Source of the DNA: Succinivibrionaceae bacterium
GTDB taxonomy: Bacteria; Pseudomonadota; Gammaproteobacteria; Enterobacterales; Succinivibrionaceae
Length of the DNA stretch: 47,771 nt
NCBI GenBank assembly: GCA_017480795.1
Contig: JAFURY010000113.1
Location: 1 to 47,771, forward strand
Direction: 5' to 3'
Below, in pieces: positions 24,005 to 33,495 of the stretch; the first letter of the stretch is position 1, and each line of letters opens with the position of its first letter. Below the pieces are notes generated by a model. That model saw only the letters and a list, made by a program, of their open reading frames with translations, did no database searches and was not told the DNA's origin. The position numbers and the translations under genes were made by a program.

Positions 24005-24922
24005 ATGCAACTCTATTACGAAGGGTCTGACCTGACGAACATCGTCAACGTGACGAGCTGCGTCCATCGTGACGCGGCATGCGGGCGGGCGGACAGCCTG
24101 GAAATAGAGTTCGACCACGCCGCCGTTTGGTATAATTGGGGACCGCAGATCGACGATGCAATTCAAGTGATCCAGGACGGATACGATACCGGCAAGATGT
24201 ATCTGAACACCATATTGCCGGAGGGAGACCGTTTCCGCGTGATCGCAACCAGCCTCCCCAGCAGCGCGGCGGCGCGGGCCTGGTATTCATTCCGGGATAC
24301 TACACTGGACAAGATCATGGATCGCTGCGCCGCTGAATGCGGCATGACATATAAGCTGTTTGGCATCGATGGCGGGACATATTATACTTATCTGCTGCGC
24401 AGAAATGAGGGATGCGCTGCCCTGATAGATCGTCTGGCCCGGATGGAAAACGTGTACGTGAAAGCATTCAACGGCGCTTTCCGCGTTGTTTCCCTTGACT
24501 ACGCGCAGGAACAGAACGCGGCCAAGAGCCTGTACATAACAGCCAATCAGGACGGCGTGCGCTATATCAGGCAGGACAATAAAAAACTGTCCTCGCTGAC
24601 GGTACAAACGCCCTACGCTGCGGCAACAGCCAAGGACGGCGCGGCGATAAACAGGGCCGCAAAAACAATAACCGACTTACCAGCTCACAACAATGTAGAA
24701 GCCGGGCGCTGGGCGCGTGGGTTGCTTACGGCCAATAACCGGCAAGCGGAAAGCCTGACGGTTTCCTTTGCTTTTGATCCGGCTATGTCTGCGCTGACGC
24801 GGATAGATGTGGATGGGAACACAGACGCGGTTGGAGCATGGATCGTGGAAGAAGCGGAACAGGATATTAAAAACGGGCGGACCCGCGCCAAGCTGTACCG
24901 CGTCATTGATACGATCTCGTGA
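24005..24922 (+). CDS. baseplate hub protein (late control gpD-like)
   Basis: A 305-aa protein. LYYEGSDLTNIVNVTSCVHRD, the LEIEFDHAAVWYNWGPQIDD stretch and TLDKIMDRCAAECGMTYKLF agree with the P2 gpD/T4 gp27 hub family, whose trimer links tube and spike. It precedes rather than follows the tape measure gene, an uncommon order. Confidence 0.75.
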   Translation: MQLYYEGSDLTNIVNVTSCVHRDAACGRADSLEIEFDHAAVWYNWGPQIDDAIQVIQDGYDTGKMYLNTILPEGDRFRVIATSLPSSAAARAWYSFRDTTLDKIMDRCAAECGMTYKLFGIDGGTYYTYLLRRNEGCAALIDRLARMENVYVKAFNGAFRVVSLDYAQEQNAAKSLYITANQDGVRYIRQDNKKLSSLTVQTPYAAATAKDGAAINRAAKTITDLPAHNNVEAGRWARGLLTANNRQAESLTVSFAFDPAMSALTRIDVDGNTDAVGAWIVEEAEQDIKNGRTRAKLYRVIDTIS

Positions 24923-24933
24923 GGTCACGAAAA

Positions 24934-25167
24934 ATGAATAAGGAAAATTCGCCCCGATACGGGGCTTTTGTGGAGCGAGGCAGCGTGATTGACAAGGGCG
25001 TGACCTCGCAAGGGAACGCCTGGTATGTGGTGGAATCCATCGACAGACCGGGCGTTACCACTTCAAGAATACAAGGATATGCAAACCTTAATGCCCAGGT
25101 GGGCAGCAAGGTTTGTTTTTTTATGTTCGATGACGGGACGGGAAGCGTCCTTTCAATCCTGGAATAA
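24934..25167 (+). CDS. small baseplate-associated protein, 77 aa
   Basis: ATG 24934 is preferred (GAGGT upstream); GTG 24919 in frame is possible. It is a short beta-rich sequence (GSVIDKGVTSQGNAWYVVES, VGSKVCFFMFDDG), perhaps an OB-fold or spike-tip accessory placed after the hub gene. Function not established. Confidence 0.5.
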   Translation: MNKENSPRYGAFVERGSVIDKGVTSQGNAWYVVESIDRPGVTTSRIQGYANLNAQVGSKVCFFMFDDGTGSVLSILE

Positions 25168-25179
25168 GGAGGCGAAATT

Positions 25180-28100
25180 GTGGCCGTTGAGCTTCGCACA
25201 AACGTAATCATAGGCGGCAGAACAGACAGCAGCTTTGACGCGCTGGCTGCAAAGATCGCATCCGTAGCCGCGGCCATTGACGCCCTTGGCAGGCCGATGC
25301 GCGAATTTGGCAGCGACGCGCTGGATACGTTCAAAGATTACGAAACGTACATGCTGGAAGCCAAGGGAGCCATGAGCGCCAACTATTCCAGCGCAACGTT
25401 GCTTGAAAAGGCATATAACAATCTGCAAGTAAAAGCCCAGGAATGGGCCTCTACCTCCATTTTCCACACGGATGACGTGGCAAAGGCCATCAGCGAGGCA
25501 GCGCACGCCGGTTGGGATTATAACGAAATGCTGGAGGGCATTCCCAACGCGATGCTGCTGGCGCAGGCTGGCAATATTGATCTGAGCAGCGGCCTTGACT
25601 ACCTGATTAAGACCATCAACGGCACCGGCACGGCCTTTGAGGACAGCGGCGCGTTGGTGGATCAGTGGGTAATGGCCGCAAACAGCAGCGCTACCACCGT
25701 CCAAGAATTGGGCGAAGCCATGACAAAGATGGGCGCAACCGCCCGTTTTGGCGACAGTAACGCCGAATTGCTGGCCCTGCTGGGCACCCTGGCAAACGCC
25801 GGCGCGGTTGGCACCGAGGCCGGTACGCTGCTGCGCAATACCATGATCCGGCTGATCGCCCCCACTGACAAGGCAGGGGCGGCCATGGATATTTTGGGAG
25901 CCAGCGCGGAGGAAATCGAAAACGTACTGGCTGACACAACCATTACGAAGGCTGCGAAGCAGCTGCAAGGGCTGGGCTTTTCCGCATACGATTCAGAGGG
26001 CAAATTAAAGCCCATGATCGACATATTCCAGGAGCTTAACGAATGCCTTTCCGGGCTGAATGAGCAGACACAAAATGAATTGCTGTCCGCTATCTTCCCG
26101 ACCCGCACGATCACCGGCGCGAGGGCCATCCTGGAGGCAATCGGAGAACTTCCCGCGCTGTATGAAAAAATCCTGGGCAGCAACGGTTATGCGGAGCGCG
26201 TGGCCGAAATTCAGACAAGCGGCCTTATGGGCGCCGAAGAAATGTTCTACTCCAAGTGGGAGGAATTTCAGCGCAAGGTGGGCGAAGAACTGTCCGGCCA
26301 GATGAAGGACATTTACGGCTTCGCAGGGGGCATAGTAGACAAGCTAAACGGCATGGACCCGGTAACGCTCAGCACATTGACTGGCATGTTTGAGGGGATT
26401 GCTGTGGCCGGTCCTTTCCTGGGCGGCGTGTCCACGGCCATGTTTGCCATCCGTCACCTGGGCGTGGCGGGTACTGGTATCCTCCTGGCTGCCGCAGGCG
26501 TTGGCGCGTTGACCGGCTATCTGACAAAGATCAACGAAATGGAGCTGGAAAACACTTTCGGCACCATGCAGGCCAACCTTACGGATATTGGTACGGCGTT
26601 ATCTGGTGTGAGCCAAGACCTCGCAAATCAGATGGATAGCTTTACCAAGTATGGTGAAGCAGCCGAGGCGGCGGCCGCAAAGTACGAAGAAGCTGGAACC
26701 ACCTTGACTGAAAACCTGTGGACAAAGATGGTCACAGGGGCGACGGTGGAAAAAGACAGTGAAGAATATAAAGCCCTTGAAAAAGGAGCCGAAACAATGA
26801 TCGGCGCAATGAAAGAGGGTATTACCAAGTCAACCGAAGAAAAAATCAAGCTGGTTGATTATCTTTTTGACACCAACGTATTCAATGAGGAAAACAAAGC
26901 AAGCGATCCTCTCTACGCCAGCCTTATGTCCCTCATTACAACTGGATACGATGATGCAATAGCCACGGCCAACCAAAAGGGAGCGGAGCTTCGCAAAGCA
27001 ATTACGAGCGCTTTCGATGACGGGAAGTTGACCGAAAGCGAAATGGAGAACATCCAAAGGATTCAAGCCGAAATGGATGAATTGATGGCTGGTCTCAATG
27101 GCTATGATGTAAATAAGTATAAGATGCTCGAAAAGTCCCAGCGCGTCAGTCTCGATAGCATGAAGGACTTTACAGAGGAGGTTGAAGCAGCAAGAAAAAG
27201 CAGCGCATCTGAGCTGCAAGATGAATATACCAATCTGGCCGCATATACCAGAGCCAGATATGATTGGGCGGTTGCACATGGCGCAAACATGTATGATCCC
27301 AATACAGGTGAATGGGTAAGCGCATCAAGCGTTAATATTGACGATATGGTCAATGACCTGTATACGAAGTATCAGGGAAAAATGGCCGATATAGACCGGG
27401 CTTATGATGACTATATCGTCAAAGGTTGGAACAATGCATTTAAGACGAGCGATGCCGGCGGCATTTATGGCACAATGCAGGGCATTCTTGGCATGTTCCA
27501 GTCCGGCATGATTGGCTATAATACAGCCGCAGAGTGGATACAGAACGCGCCGGATCAACAAGGCTGGAAACAGCTCGGACAATCCCTCGGAGACATGATT
27601 GATGGTCTCGGCGGGATGAACGAAATAGCTGGCCGCATTGAAGAATATCGCACAACTGGCGGGACGGACAATCTTCAAACGGCCGCATGGTTAGAACAAG
27701 CCCTGCTGATGTATAGCCTGACAACCGGCAAAACAAACCTCCCAGATCTGAGCGGGATGCAGACGCCGGAGCGCAAAGGCGTTGAAGCCATGCGCGACGC
27801 CATTGCAGAAGTCTATGCTTTGCAGGATGATTTCACGAACGATATGTTCTCCGGCGTTCAGGATGTTTACAACAGCCTGAATAAAGAACAGAAAGCAGCC
27901 TGGGACAAGCAGGTGGCTGATCTCGCAAAAGATTATGATCTTGGCTTTGCTGGCGACGAGTTCGGCGGCTATAACCTAAATAACATGTTCGCAAGCTGGC
28001 TTGGCGCTTATGTGCTTTCCAACGGAAAAGCGCATGACAAGAGCGAATATGCGGTTTCTGAAACGGCAGAATTTGGCTCCCGCGACGAGCGGCACGCCTA

Positions 28101-29058
28101 TGTTGACGGCGTTCGGGAGCAGGCCGAAGCGGAGGCTTATGTAAGCCAAGAGGTTCAAAGGGGAACGCAAGCATACGAGCAACGCGCCGCGCAGATGCAA
28201 AAGCTGCAAGGGCAAATATCGAATTGGTCCGATCAGGTGAGTGCGCTCACCAAGGAAAGCGAAAGCTACGCGGCGCAGATTGCCGAGCTTGAAAATTCCT
28301 TTGGTCCTTTCACGCCTGACCAGATGCAGCAAAACCAGATGCAAAAGGCAGCGCTGGAATCGCTGAAAGCCGATACGGACGCCCTTCTTACCAATGCCCA
28401 GGATCAGCTTACAGCCTTGCAAAGTCAAATGACCGATTTACAGGCATCGCCGATTGAATTGAACATAGAAAGTAATGCTGATGAGGTGGCCGCGGGCATC
28501 GGAGCGGCGGCGGCGGGGCCATATACAGCCGAGGTTGCCGTGGTTTATAACGATCCGGGATTTACGCCATCTGGCGGCGGCACGGTCACGGTTGATGTGG
28601 TATACAACGATAGCGGCGGCCCGAGCAGCGGCAGCAGCGGATCGTCCGGCAAAAGCGGCGGCAGTTTATGGAGCAAAGCAGCCAACTATGTAACCAGTCT
28701 ATTTCATGCGGAAGGTGGCCGCAGCGACACACCGGCCATCTTTGGCGAGGCCGGTCCAGAATGGGCCATCCCGGAAGAACACAGCGACCGGACGGCTGAA
28801 CTGCTGAACGCTGCCCGCGAGGCCAGCGGCTTTACCTGGAATGAACTGATTGCCAGGTACGGCGGCCTGGGCGGGCGCACGGATGGCATTGTGGTAAACA
28901 TCGGCAATTATGCGCCGGTCATCAATGCGGACAACGCAGACGGCGTGGAGCAGAAGCTGATCGAGGACAAAGCGAGACTTAAAGATATGGTGGGCGAGGC
29001 TGTGCGCGACGCTATGGAGCGGAACGCGCTGCATGACGCTATTGAGGTTTACGCCTGA
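25180..29058 (+). CDS. tail tape measure protein
   Basis: A 1292-aa protein starting at GTG 25180 behind AAGGAGG. The N-terminal core (about 90-270) has the TP901/P2-T type tape measure signature (WASTSIFHTDDVAKAISEAA, AGAVGTEAGTLLRNTMIRLI). A hydrophobic block at about 395-450 (GPFLGGVSTAMFAIRHLGVA) is followed by long helices and coiled coil at about 990-1090. The end has a Gly/Ser linker and the usual EGGRSDTPAIFGEAGPEWAI tail. Length sets the tail length and implies a long tail. Confidence 0.9.
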   Translation: MAVELRTNVIIGGRTDSSFDALAAKIASVAAAIDALGRPMREFGSDALDTFKDYETYMLEAKGAMSANYSSATLLEKAYNNLQVKAQEWASTSIFHTDDVAKAISEAAHAGWDYNEMLEGIPNAMLLAQAGNIDLSSGLDYLIKTINGTGTAFEDSGALVDQWVMAANSSATTVQELGEAMTKMGATARFGDSNAELLALLGTLANAGAVGTEAGTLLRNTMIRLIAPTDKAGAAMDILGASAEEIENVLADTTITKAAKQLQGLGFSAYDSEGKLKPMIDIFQELNECLSGLNEQTQNELLSAIFPTRTITGARAILEAIGELPALYEKILGSNGYAERVAEIQTSGLMGAEEMFYSKWEEFQRKVGEELSGQMKDIYGFAGGIVDKLNGMDPVTLSTLTGMFEGIAVAGPFLGGVSTAMFAIRHLGVAGTGILLAAAGVGALTGYLTKINEMELENTFGTMQANLTDIGTALSGVSQDLANQMDSFTKYGEAAEAAAAKYEEAGTTLTENLWTKMVTGATVEKDSEEYKALEKGAETMIGAMKEGITKSTEEKIKLVDYLFDTNVFNEENKASDPLYASLMSLITTGYDDAIATANQKGAELRKAITSAFDDGKLTESEMENIQRIQAEMDELMAGLNGYDVNKYKMLEKSQRVSLDSMKDFTEEVEAARKSSASELQDEYTNLAAYTRARYDWAVAHGANMYDPNTGEWVSASSVNIDDMVNDLYTKYQGKMADIDRAYDDYIVKGWNNAFKTSDAGGIYGTMQGILGMFQSGMIGYNTAAEWIQNAPDQQGWKQLGQSLGDMIDGLGGMNEIAGRIEEYRTTGGTDNLQTAAWLEQALLMYSLTTGKTNLPDLSGMQTPERKGVEAMRDAIAEVYALQDDFTNDMFSGVQDVYNSLNKEQKAAWDKQVADLAKDYDLGFAGDEFGGYNLNNMFASWLGAYVLSNGKAHDKSEYAVSETAEFGSRDERHAYVDGVREQAEAEAYVSQEVQRGTQAYEQRAAQMQKLQGQISNWSDQVSALTKESESYAAQIAELENSFGPFTPDQMQQNQMQKAALESLKADTDALLTNAQDQLTALQSQMTDLQASPIELNIESNADEVAAGIGAAAAGPYTAEVAVVYNDPGFTPSGGGTVTVDVVYNDSGGPSSGSSGSSGKSGGSLWSKAANYVTSLFHAEGGRSDTPAIFGEAGPEWAIPEEHSDRTAELLNAAREASGFTWNELIARYGGLGGRTDGIVVNIGNYAPVINADNADGVEQKLIEDKARLKDMVGEAVRDAMERNALHDAIEVYA

Positions 29059-29075
29059 TGATAAGGGGTTGATGG

Positions 29076-29309
29076 ATGATGGAAATGAGCGGATACGGTT
29101 ATACATGCGTCGGCGGCGAAACGTGGGACAGCATTGCACACGCCATATACGGCGATGAAAAATACGCAGCTGATCTGATCTGCGCCAATCCTGAGTATTC
29201 CCATTACTCCATATTCGGAGGCGGCGAAGTGCTGTATTTGCCGGTCGTGGTCGCGCCGGAGGATGACGATGCGACCATGCCGGCAACAGCACCGTGGAAG
29301 GAGGCATAA
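29076..29309 (+). CDS. LysM-type tail protein (P2 gpX-like)
   Basis: A 77-aa product; YTCVGGETWDSIAHAIYGDE is a LysM repeat opening and VLYLPVVVAPE its final strand. In P2-like phages gpX sits at the baseplate hub near gpD. The C-terminus runs almost into the next start. Confidence 0.75.
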   Translation: MMEMSGYGYTCVGGETWDSIAHAIYGDEKYAADLICANPEYSHYSIFGGGEVLYLPVVVAPEDDDATMPATAPWKEA

Positions 29310-29310
29310 A

Positions 29311-30057
29311 GTGGATATTATCAAATGGAGCGATATTGCCTTTTACGCAAAGCCAACTTCTGTGCGCGGTGTGCGCGATATTAACATATCGGTGAGCAGC
29401 GAAACCGAGGACAGCACCGTTGAGAATGAAAAGTTTGTAAAACGCAAGAACGCCAACGGCTACCAGGTGACAATGAAAGCCATCCTCAATGCGTTCATGG
29501 GCGAAAAGGTGCAGGCTACGGCAATTAAGCTGACCGAAGCGGCCCGCGCGGGGAAAACGGGCTATCTATATTGCGCCGGTGCAAAGCTGTTTCCCAATAA
29601 TTTTATGCTCACCAATGCGAGCATCAGCAATATCCAGCTGGCCCCAAATGGAACCTGGACGCATTGCGAAGTGTCCCTCACGCTGAAGCAATGCAGCAAG
29701 TATGACGGCACGACAACACCAAAACCAGCCGTTCCGACGTATAATTATGATTATTCCTATGGCGGCTATACGACCACATCAAAAACGAGCAGCAAGAAAA
29801 CATCGACTAAAACGACGAGTACAAAAACATCAACAAAAACGACAAGCGCCAAAACATCAACATCGAGTATCCTTGTGAAAGCCGGCAATTATGCAAAGAG
29901 CGCAATCAACACCATTAAAAGCAAAATTTCAAGCGCATCCTCTATAATTGCTGCGGCAAAAAAAGCAACAACTACTGTAAAAACGACCTCAACCGGCAGC
30001 GGATCAAGGGGCGGCGGCAGCGGCGCGGGCGGCCGAGTTGCGATGATGATGAGATAG
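29311..30057 (+). CDS. tail protein with Thr/Ser/Lys-rich C-terminal repeats
   Basis: A 248-aa protein from GTG 29311 behind AAGGAGG; the ORF could be extended upstream but would overlap the LysM gene. The first 140 residues are a beta-rich domain (VRGVRDINISVSSETEDST). Residues about 158-200 are repeats of T-S-T-K-T-T, and the end is Gly-rich with MMMR. The low-complexity tail is unusual for a baseplate protein. Unknown role; tail location certain from context. Confidence 0.55.
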   Translation: MDIIKWSDIAFYAKPTSVRGVRDINISVSSETEDSTVENEKFVKRKNANGYQVTMKAILNAFMGEKVQATAIKLTEAARAGKTGYLYCAGAKLFPNNFMLTNASISNIQLAPNGTWTHCEVSLTLKQCSKYDGTTTPKPAVPTYNYDYSYGGYTTTSKTSSKKTSTKTTSTKTSTKTTSAKTSTSSILVKAGNYAKSAINTIKSKISSASSIIAAAKKATTTVKTTSTGSGSRGGGSGAGGRVAMMMR

Positions 30058-30067
30058 GGGCGAAGAT

Positions 30068-30382
30068 ATGGCACAATATGAGATCACAAACGAAACGCTC
30101 CCGATTGACTTTGAGTGCAACAGCGATATATTGCAGCGGACGCTTCAAAACGCCAAAAACCTGCTGATGTGCAGGATGGGCGACGTGCCGTTTGATCGGA
30201 TGCGCGGGCTTAATCCCGCGCTTTTTGATTTACCAATGGACGAAATGCAGGAACAGTTATTGCCGGAGCTGGACCGCGTGATGCTCTGGGAGCCGGATGT
30301 TGAAGTCGTTTCTGCCACTGTAACCAGGAATGAGAACGGCGAAACGGTGATCCATTGCATCATAGAAACGGAGGTGGGATAA
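30068..30382 (+). CDS. baseplate wedge protein (gp25 / gpW-like)
   Basis: A 104-aa product directly before gpJ, the standard place. PIDFECNSDILQRTLQNAKN, then ALFDLPMDEMQ and a final beta hairpin, fits the small T4 gp25-like family that starts sheath polymerisation. Confidence 0.65.
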   Translation: MAQYEITNETLPIDFECNSDILQRTLQNAKNLLMCRMGDVPFDRMRGLNPALFDLPMDEMQEQLLPELDRVMLWEPDVEVVSATVTRNENGETVIHCIIETEVG

Positions 30383-31483
30383 GTGGACAATACCGAGCTT
30401 CACTATATCACATATGACCCCGAAGCCATGTGGACAGATATGATGCTGGCCTACATCGAGGCTGGCGGCGATGTGCTGTACCCCGGCGATGAAAAAGAAA
30501 TTCTGCTACGTGGCGTGCAGCAGATGTTCTTCCTGGCGTTCGCTGGCGTGGATAACGCCCTGCGCATGGATACCTTGCGCTACGCGATGCGCGATTACCT
30601 GGATGTGTACGGCCAAAAGCGCAACTGTTACCGTATCGAAGCAGCGGCAGCTACATCCACGGTCCAGATCACCTTTCGCGCCACGGGCGAAGCCAAGACC
30701 ATTCCTGCCGGCACGCCTTTGACCCAGGACGGCGAAACGCTTTTTACGCTGGTAGATGATGTGGCACAAACCGGCTACGCCGGGACGGTGACGGCTGAGA
30801 TCGTATGCAGCAGGACGGGCAGTGTAGGCAACGGCCTTTTGAACGGTTCGGAAATGCAATTCCTGATCCCGCAGGATGCCGTTGTAAGCGTATTCTGTAT
30901 TGCTGACGCCCAGGGCGGACAAGAAGCTGAAGACGATGAAACCTACCGGGAGCGCATCAGGACACACGGCCTTGCAACGGTGACAACCGGCCCCGAAGAA
31001 CAGTACAGGAGCGCGGCAATGGCGGTAAGCAGCAACATCCTGGATGCCCACCCGATGAACATAGGCGCTGGAGGTGTATGCGTTTATCTGCTGCTGGCAG
31101 ATGAAACCGGCTCTGCCGCTCTGATCGAAGCGGTGAAGGAAGCACTACGGCCTACGGATACGCGACCACTGACAGATAACGTGAGCGCGGCGCTGGCCGA
31201 GCCTGTGGAATATACGCTGAAAGTGCAGTACAGCATCGGCACCGGGAGCAGCAGCGCGACAGCCATCAGCGACGCAGTAGCCGCCTATACCGAGTGGCAG
31301 GATCATACCATCGGACAAACCTTTGATCCGGACCGACTGAAAACGTATCTGTATAACGCGGGCTGCATGGCCGTGGTATTCGCAAATGGTAGCAATTTCA
31401 ACGGCAGCGAAGTAAAGCGCACGGCAATCGAGGAATACCAGCGCTGCAAAGGGACGATCACATTGGAGGCGGTGACGCTATGA
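30383..31483 (+). CDS. baseplate J family protein
   Basis: A 366-aa protein from GTG 30383. QITFRATGEAKTIPAGTPLT and the following TLVDDVAQ, AEIVCSRTGSVGNGLLNG and ETYRERI are hallmark segments of P2 gpJ/Mu gp47 wedge proteins. It overlaps gpI by four bases (ATGA). Confidence 0.88.
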   Translation: MDNTELHYITYDPEAMWTDMMLAYIEAGGDVLYPGDEKEILLRGVQQMFFLAFAGVDNALRMDTLRYAMRDYLDVYGQKRNCYRIEAAAATSTVQITFRATGEAKTIPAGTPLTQDGETLFTLVDDVAQTGYAGTVTAEIVCSRTGSVGNGLLNGSEMQFLIPQDAVVSVFCIADAQGGQEAEDDETYRERIRTHGLATVTTGPEEQYRSAAMAVSSNILDAHPMNIGAGGVCVYLLLADETGSAALIEAVKEALRPTDTRPLTDNVSAALAEPVEYTLKVQYSIGTGSSSATAISDAVAAYTEWQDHTIGQTFDPDRLKTYLYNAGCMAVVFANGSNFNGSEVKRTAIEEYQRCKGTITLEAVTL

Positions 31484-32367
31484 TCCGCTTTGATCTGAAC
31501 CGGCTGTATCCGAAGTTCATTTTACAGGATAAGAACGGCTACGCAATAGCAAAAGCCCTTGAAGCGGGATTGAAATACTTCCTGGACAGATGCCAGGAGG
31601 GATTGGATTGTGTGCTCGATCCTGACAAAATGCCGGAGTGGCGGCTGGATGAAATGGCCTGGGAGCTGAACAGCCTTTATGACTACACGGCAGATGTAGC
31701 ATCTAAGCGCAAATGGATCAAGGACGCGATTCCGCTATATTCGATATGGGGCACGCCGCAAAGCGTTGTGGACTATCTATCTGGCTATTTTGATGCTGTG
31801 GAGCTGGAGGAATTTTGGCAATATGGCGGCGATCCGTATCATTTTCGTGTAACCTTAACGGGCGAATGGACGGCGGAAAATGAAGCCTGGGCACGGCGGG
31901 CCATCAATACGGCCAAGAATGTGCGCAGCGTGATGGATACGCTGGCCGCTGGCGCAGGAGCGTTTATCGAAGTGAGAGCGGAGCAAGATGCATATTGGCG
32001 CTTCCCGTATCCCATGACGGGGACGCTGGAGGCTGGCACCTGGCAGCAGGAGAACACCATAGGCATCATAGACGCGGGCGGCGCAGATGTTGGCGCGGCA
32101 GCGGAGGACTATAAATTTCCCTACACCATGGCCGGAACAGTGCCCGATACGGCAACAATCGGCGTACTGGCTGGCGGCGGCGCGGTGCTGGACGGACAGG
32201 CAGAGGGGTATCCCTTTGACTATCGTATGCCTGGCGATAATGTTCGCACCGGCGAACATCCTCAGCCCGCGATCCTGGCCGCGTTTTCGGATGGCGCAGC
32301 GGAAGCCGATACCTCCGACGCCGCGTACAGCATCCCCTATAAGCTGTGCGGCTACGATGAATTGTAA
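31480..32367 (+). CDS. tail protein I (P2 gpI family)
   Basis: A 295-aa protein. The N-terminal 165 residues contain MAWELNSLYDYTADVASKRK and SIWGTPQSVVDYLSGYF, typical of gpI. The C-terminal 120 residues hold three related segments of the FPYTMAGTVPDTATIG type (FPYPMTGTLEAGT, FPYTMAGTVPDT, FDYRMPGDNVRTG), a short internal repeat that is not part of usual gpI and may attach fibres. Confidence 0.8.
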   Translation: MIRFDLNRLYPKFILQDKNGYAIAKALEAGLKYFLDRCQEGLDCVLDPDKMPEWRLDEMAWELNSLYDYTADVASKRKWIKDAIPLYSIWGTPQSVVDYLSGYFDAVELEEFWQYGGDPYHFRVTLTGEWTAENEAWARRAINTAKNVRSVMDTLAAGAGAFIEVRAEQDAYWRFPYPMTGTLEAGTWQQENTIGIIDAGGADVGAAAEDYKFPYTMAGTVPDTATIGVLAGGGAVLDGQAEGYPFDYRMPGDNVRTGEHPQPAILAAFSDGAAEADTSDAAYSIPYKLCGYDEL

Positions 32368-32382
32368 GGAAGGAGGCAGAAC

Positions 32383-32709
32383 ATGGCAAGCACCACGATT
32401 TCCCTGACCGCTGACATGCTGAACGCCCTGCGCGAGTATGTGAAAAGCAACATTGCTTACGCAATGTATAAGGTGGGAAACACCTATTACCGCGCGGAGT
32501 TGCAGGAAAAGCAGGTTTTGGCCGATGGGCGCGTATCGGTTACGTTCCTGATCGACCATACCGTAGCGGGAAACATCACCGTTACGGAAGTGCAGCTTTA
32601 CAATTATTCGGGCGTAAAGTGGGCGGCAAAATCCGTCAGCATCAAACGCCAGGACGCCACAGAGGGCATTTTGTATCGCTGCCGGTTCACCGTATCCGAA
32701 GCAGCCTAA
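32383..32709 (+). CDS. tail fibre/baseplate-associated protein, 108 aa
   Basis: Behind TAAGGAAGGAGG. A short beta-rich protein (SNIAYAMYKVGNTYYRAELQ, VSVTFLIDHTVAGNITVTEV). Its place between gpI and the fibre-related gene suggests a collar or fibre connector. No firm family. Confidence 0.5.
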   Translation: MASTTISLTADMLNALREYVKSNIAYAMYKVGNTYYRAELQEKQVLADGRVSVTFLIDHTVAGNITVTEVQLYNYSGVKWAAKSVSIKRQDATEGILYRCRFTVSEAA

Positions 32710-32726
32710 GAAGGGAGAAACGATAT

Positions 32727-33014
32727 ATGGCTTATGATCGCACGAATTGGAAAGATCACGTGGTCGAAAGGCCGCGCACCTATTCCAAAACCACCAACAG
32801 CGACAACACCGAAACCTTTACGCCGTCGCCCGGTGAAGTGATCCAGCAGGGAACGCCGCAAAGCGCGACCAATTTCAACCACCTGGAGGAAGGCTTGCAG
32901 CATTACGCCGTGGCCTTTGATATGCTGCTGACCATTTACCAGGCCGAAATGCGGCAGGCACGGGCCGATATTGCCACTTTACAGGAGCAAGTGGCGGCCC
33001 TGTCTGGATCGTAA
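32727..33014 (+). CDS. tail fibre-related protein, 95 aa
   Basis: ATG 32727 follows AAGGGAGA. The pattern WKDHVVERPRTY ... GEVIQQGTPQSATNFNHLEE is a frequent N-terminal segment of baseplate/fibre proteins of Gram-positive phages. Here it ends in a short coiled coil (QARADIATLQEQVAALSG), perhaps a trimerisation stalk. Confidence 0.6.
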   Translation: MAYDRTNWKDHVVERPRTYSKTTNSDNTETFTPSPGEVIQQGTPQSATNFNHLEEGLQHYAVAFDMLLTIYQAEMRQARADIATLQEQVAALSGS

Positions 33015-33032
33015 CGAAAGGAGGATACCCCG

Positions 33033-33269
33033 ATGGACGAAAACAAAGTCCTGGAAACCGAGAACACCGAGGAAATGCCGGTGGAACCGGCCCCGGAGTA
33101 TGATCCGGAGGAAGAAGAAGAACGCAGGCGGCAGGAGCATGAGGCGGCCATTCAGCCTTATAAGGACGCCGCCAAACAGCGCAAGGACAGCGCGGCCATC
33201 ATTGCCGAGCATGACAATCTGCTGGCCGATATGCTGTTTGAAATCACCATGAACGAAATGGAGGGTTAA
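33033..33269 (+). CDS. acidic coiled-coil protein, 78 aa
   Basis: The first 45 residues are highly acidic with a run of Glu, then helical (QEHEAAIQPYKDAAKQRKDS). It starts after AAAGGAGG. Similar small genes lie between fibre and holin genes in clostridial phages; function unknown. Confidence 0.55.
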   Translation: MDENKVLETENTEEMPVEPAPEYDPEEEEERRRQEHEAAIQPYKDAAKQRKDSAAIIAEHDNLLADMLFEITMNEMEG

Positions 33270-33274
33270 AAGCT

Positions 33275-33418
33275 ATGGCGTACAATCTGATGAAGCGGAT
33301 CATTGAGCGCGGCGACTATGACAAGGCCGCTGTGATGGACAAGCTGGATGCTTTTCTGGCTGCTGACCGCCTGACTACGGAGCAGTACCAGGAGCTTGTG
33401 GCGCTGATGAACAAATGA
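33275..33418 (+). CDS. small helical phage protein, paralogue 1 (47 aa)
   Basis: ATG 33275 follows GGAGGGT and the frame ends at TGA 33416. The helical pattern LMKRIIERGDYDKAAVMDKL and AADRLTTEQYQEL is shared with the product at 33496. This is a common short family beside tail and lysis genes of Firmicutes phages (XkdX/CD1375-like neighbourhood). Confidence 0.6.
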   Translation: MAYNLMKRIIERGDYDKAAVMDKLDAFLAADRLTTEQYQELVALMNK

Positions 33419-33495
33419 GCATCCTGACCCGAATTGCCGAGCACATTACGGACCGGCAATACAATAAAATCATTCAAGGAATGGAGGTTCACACC

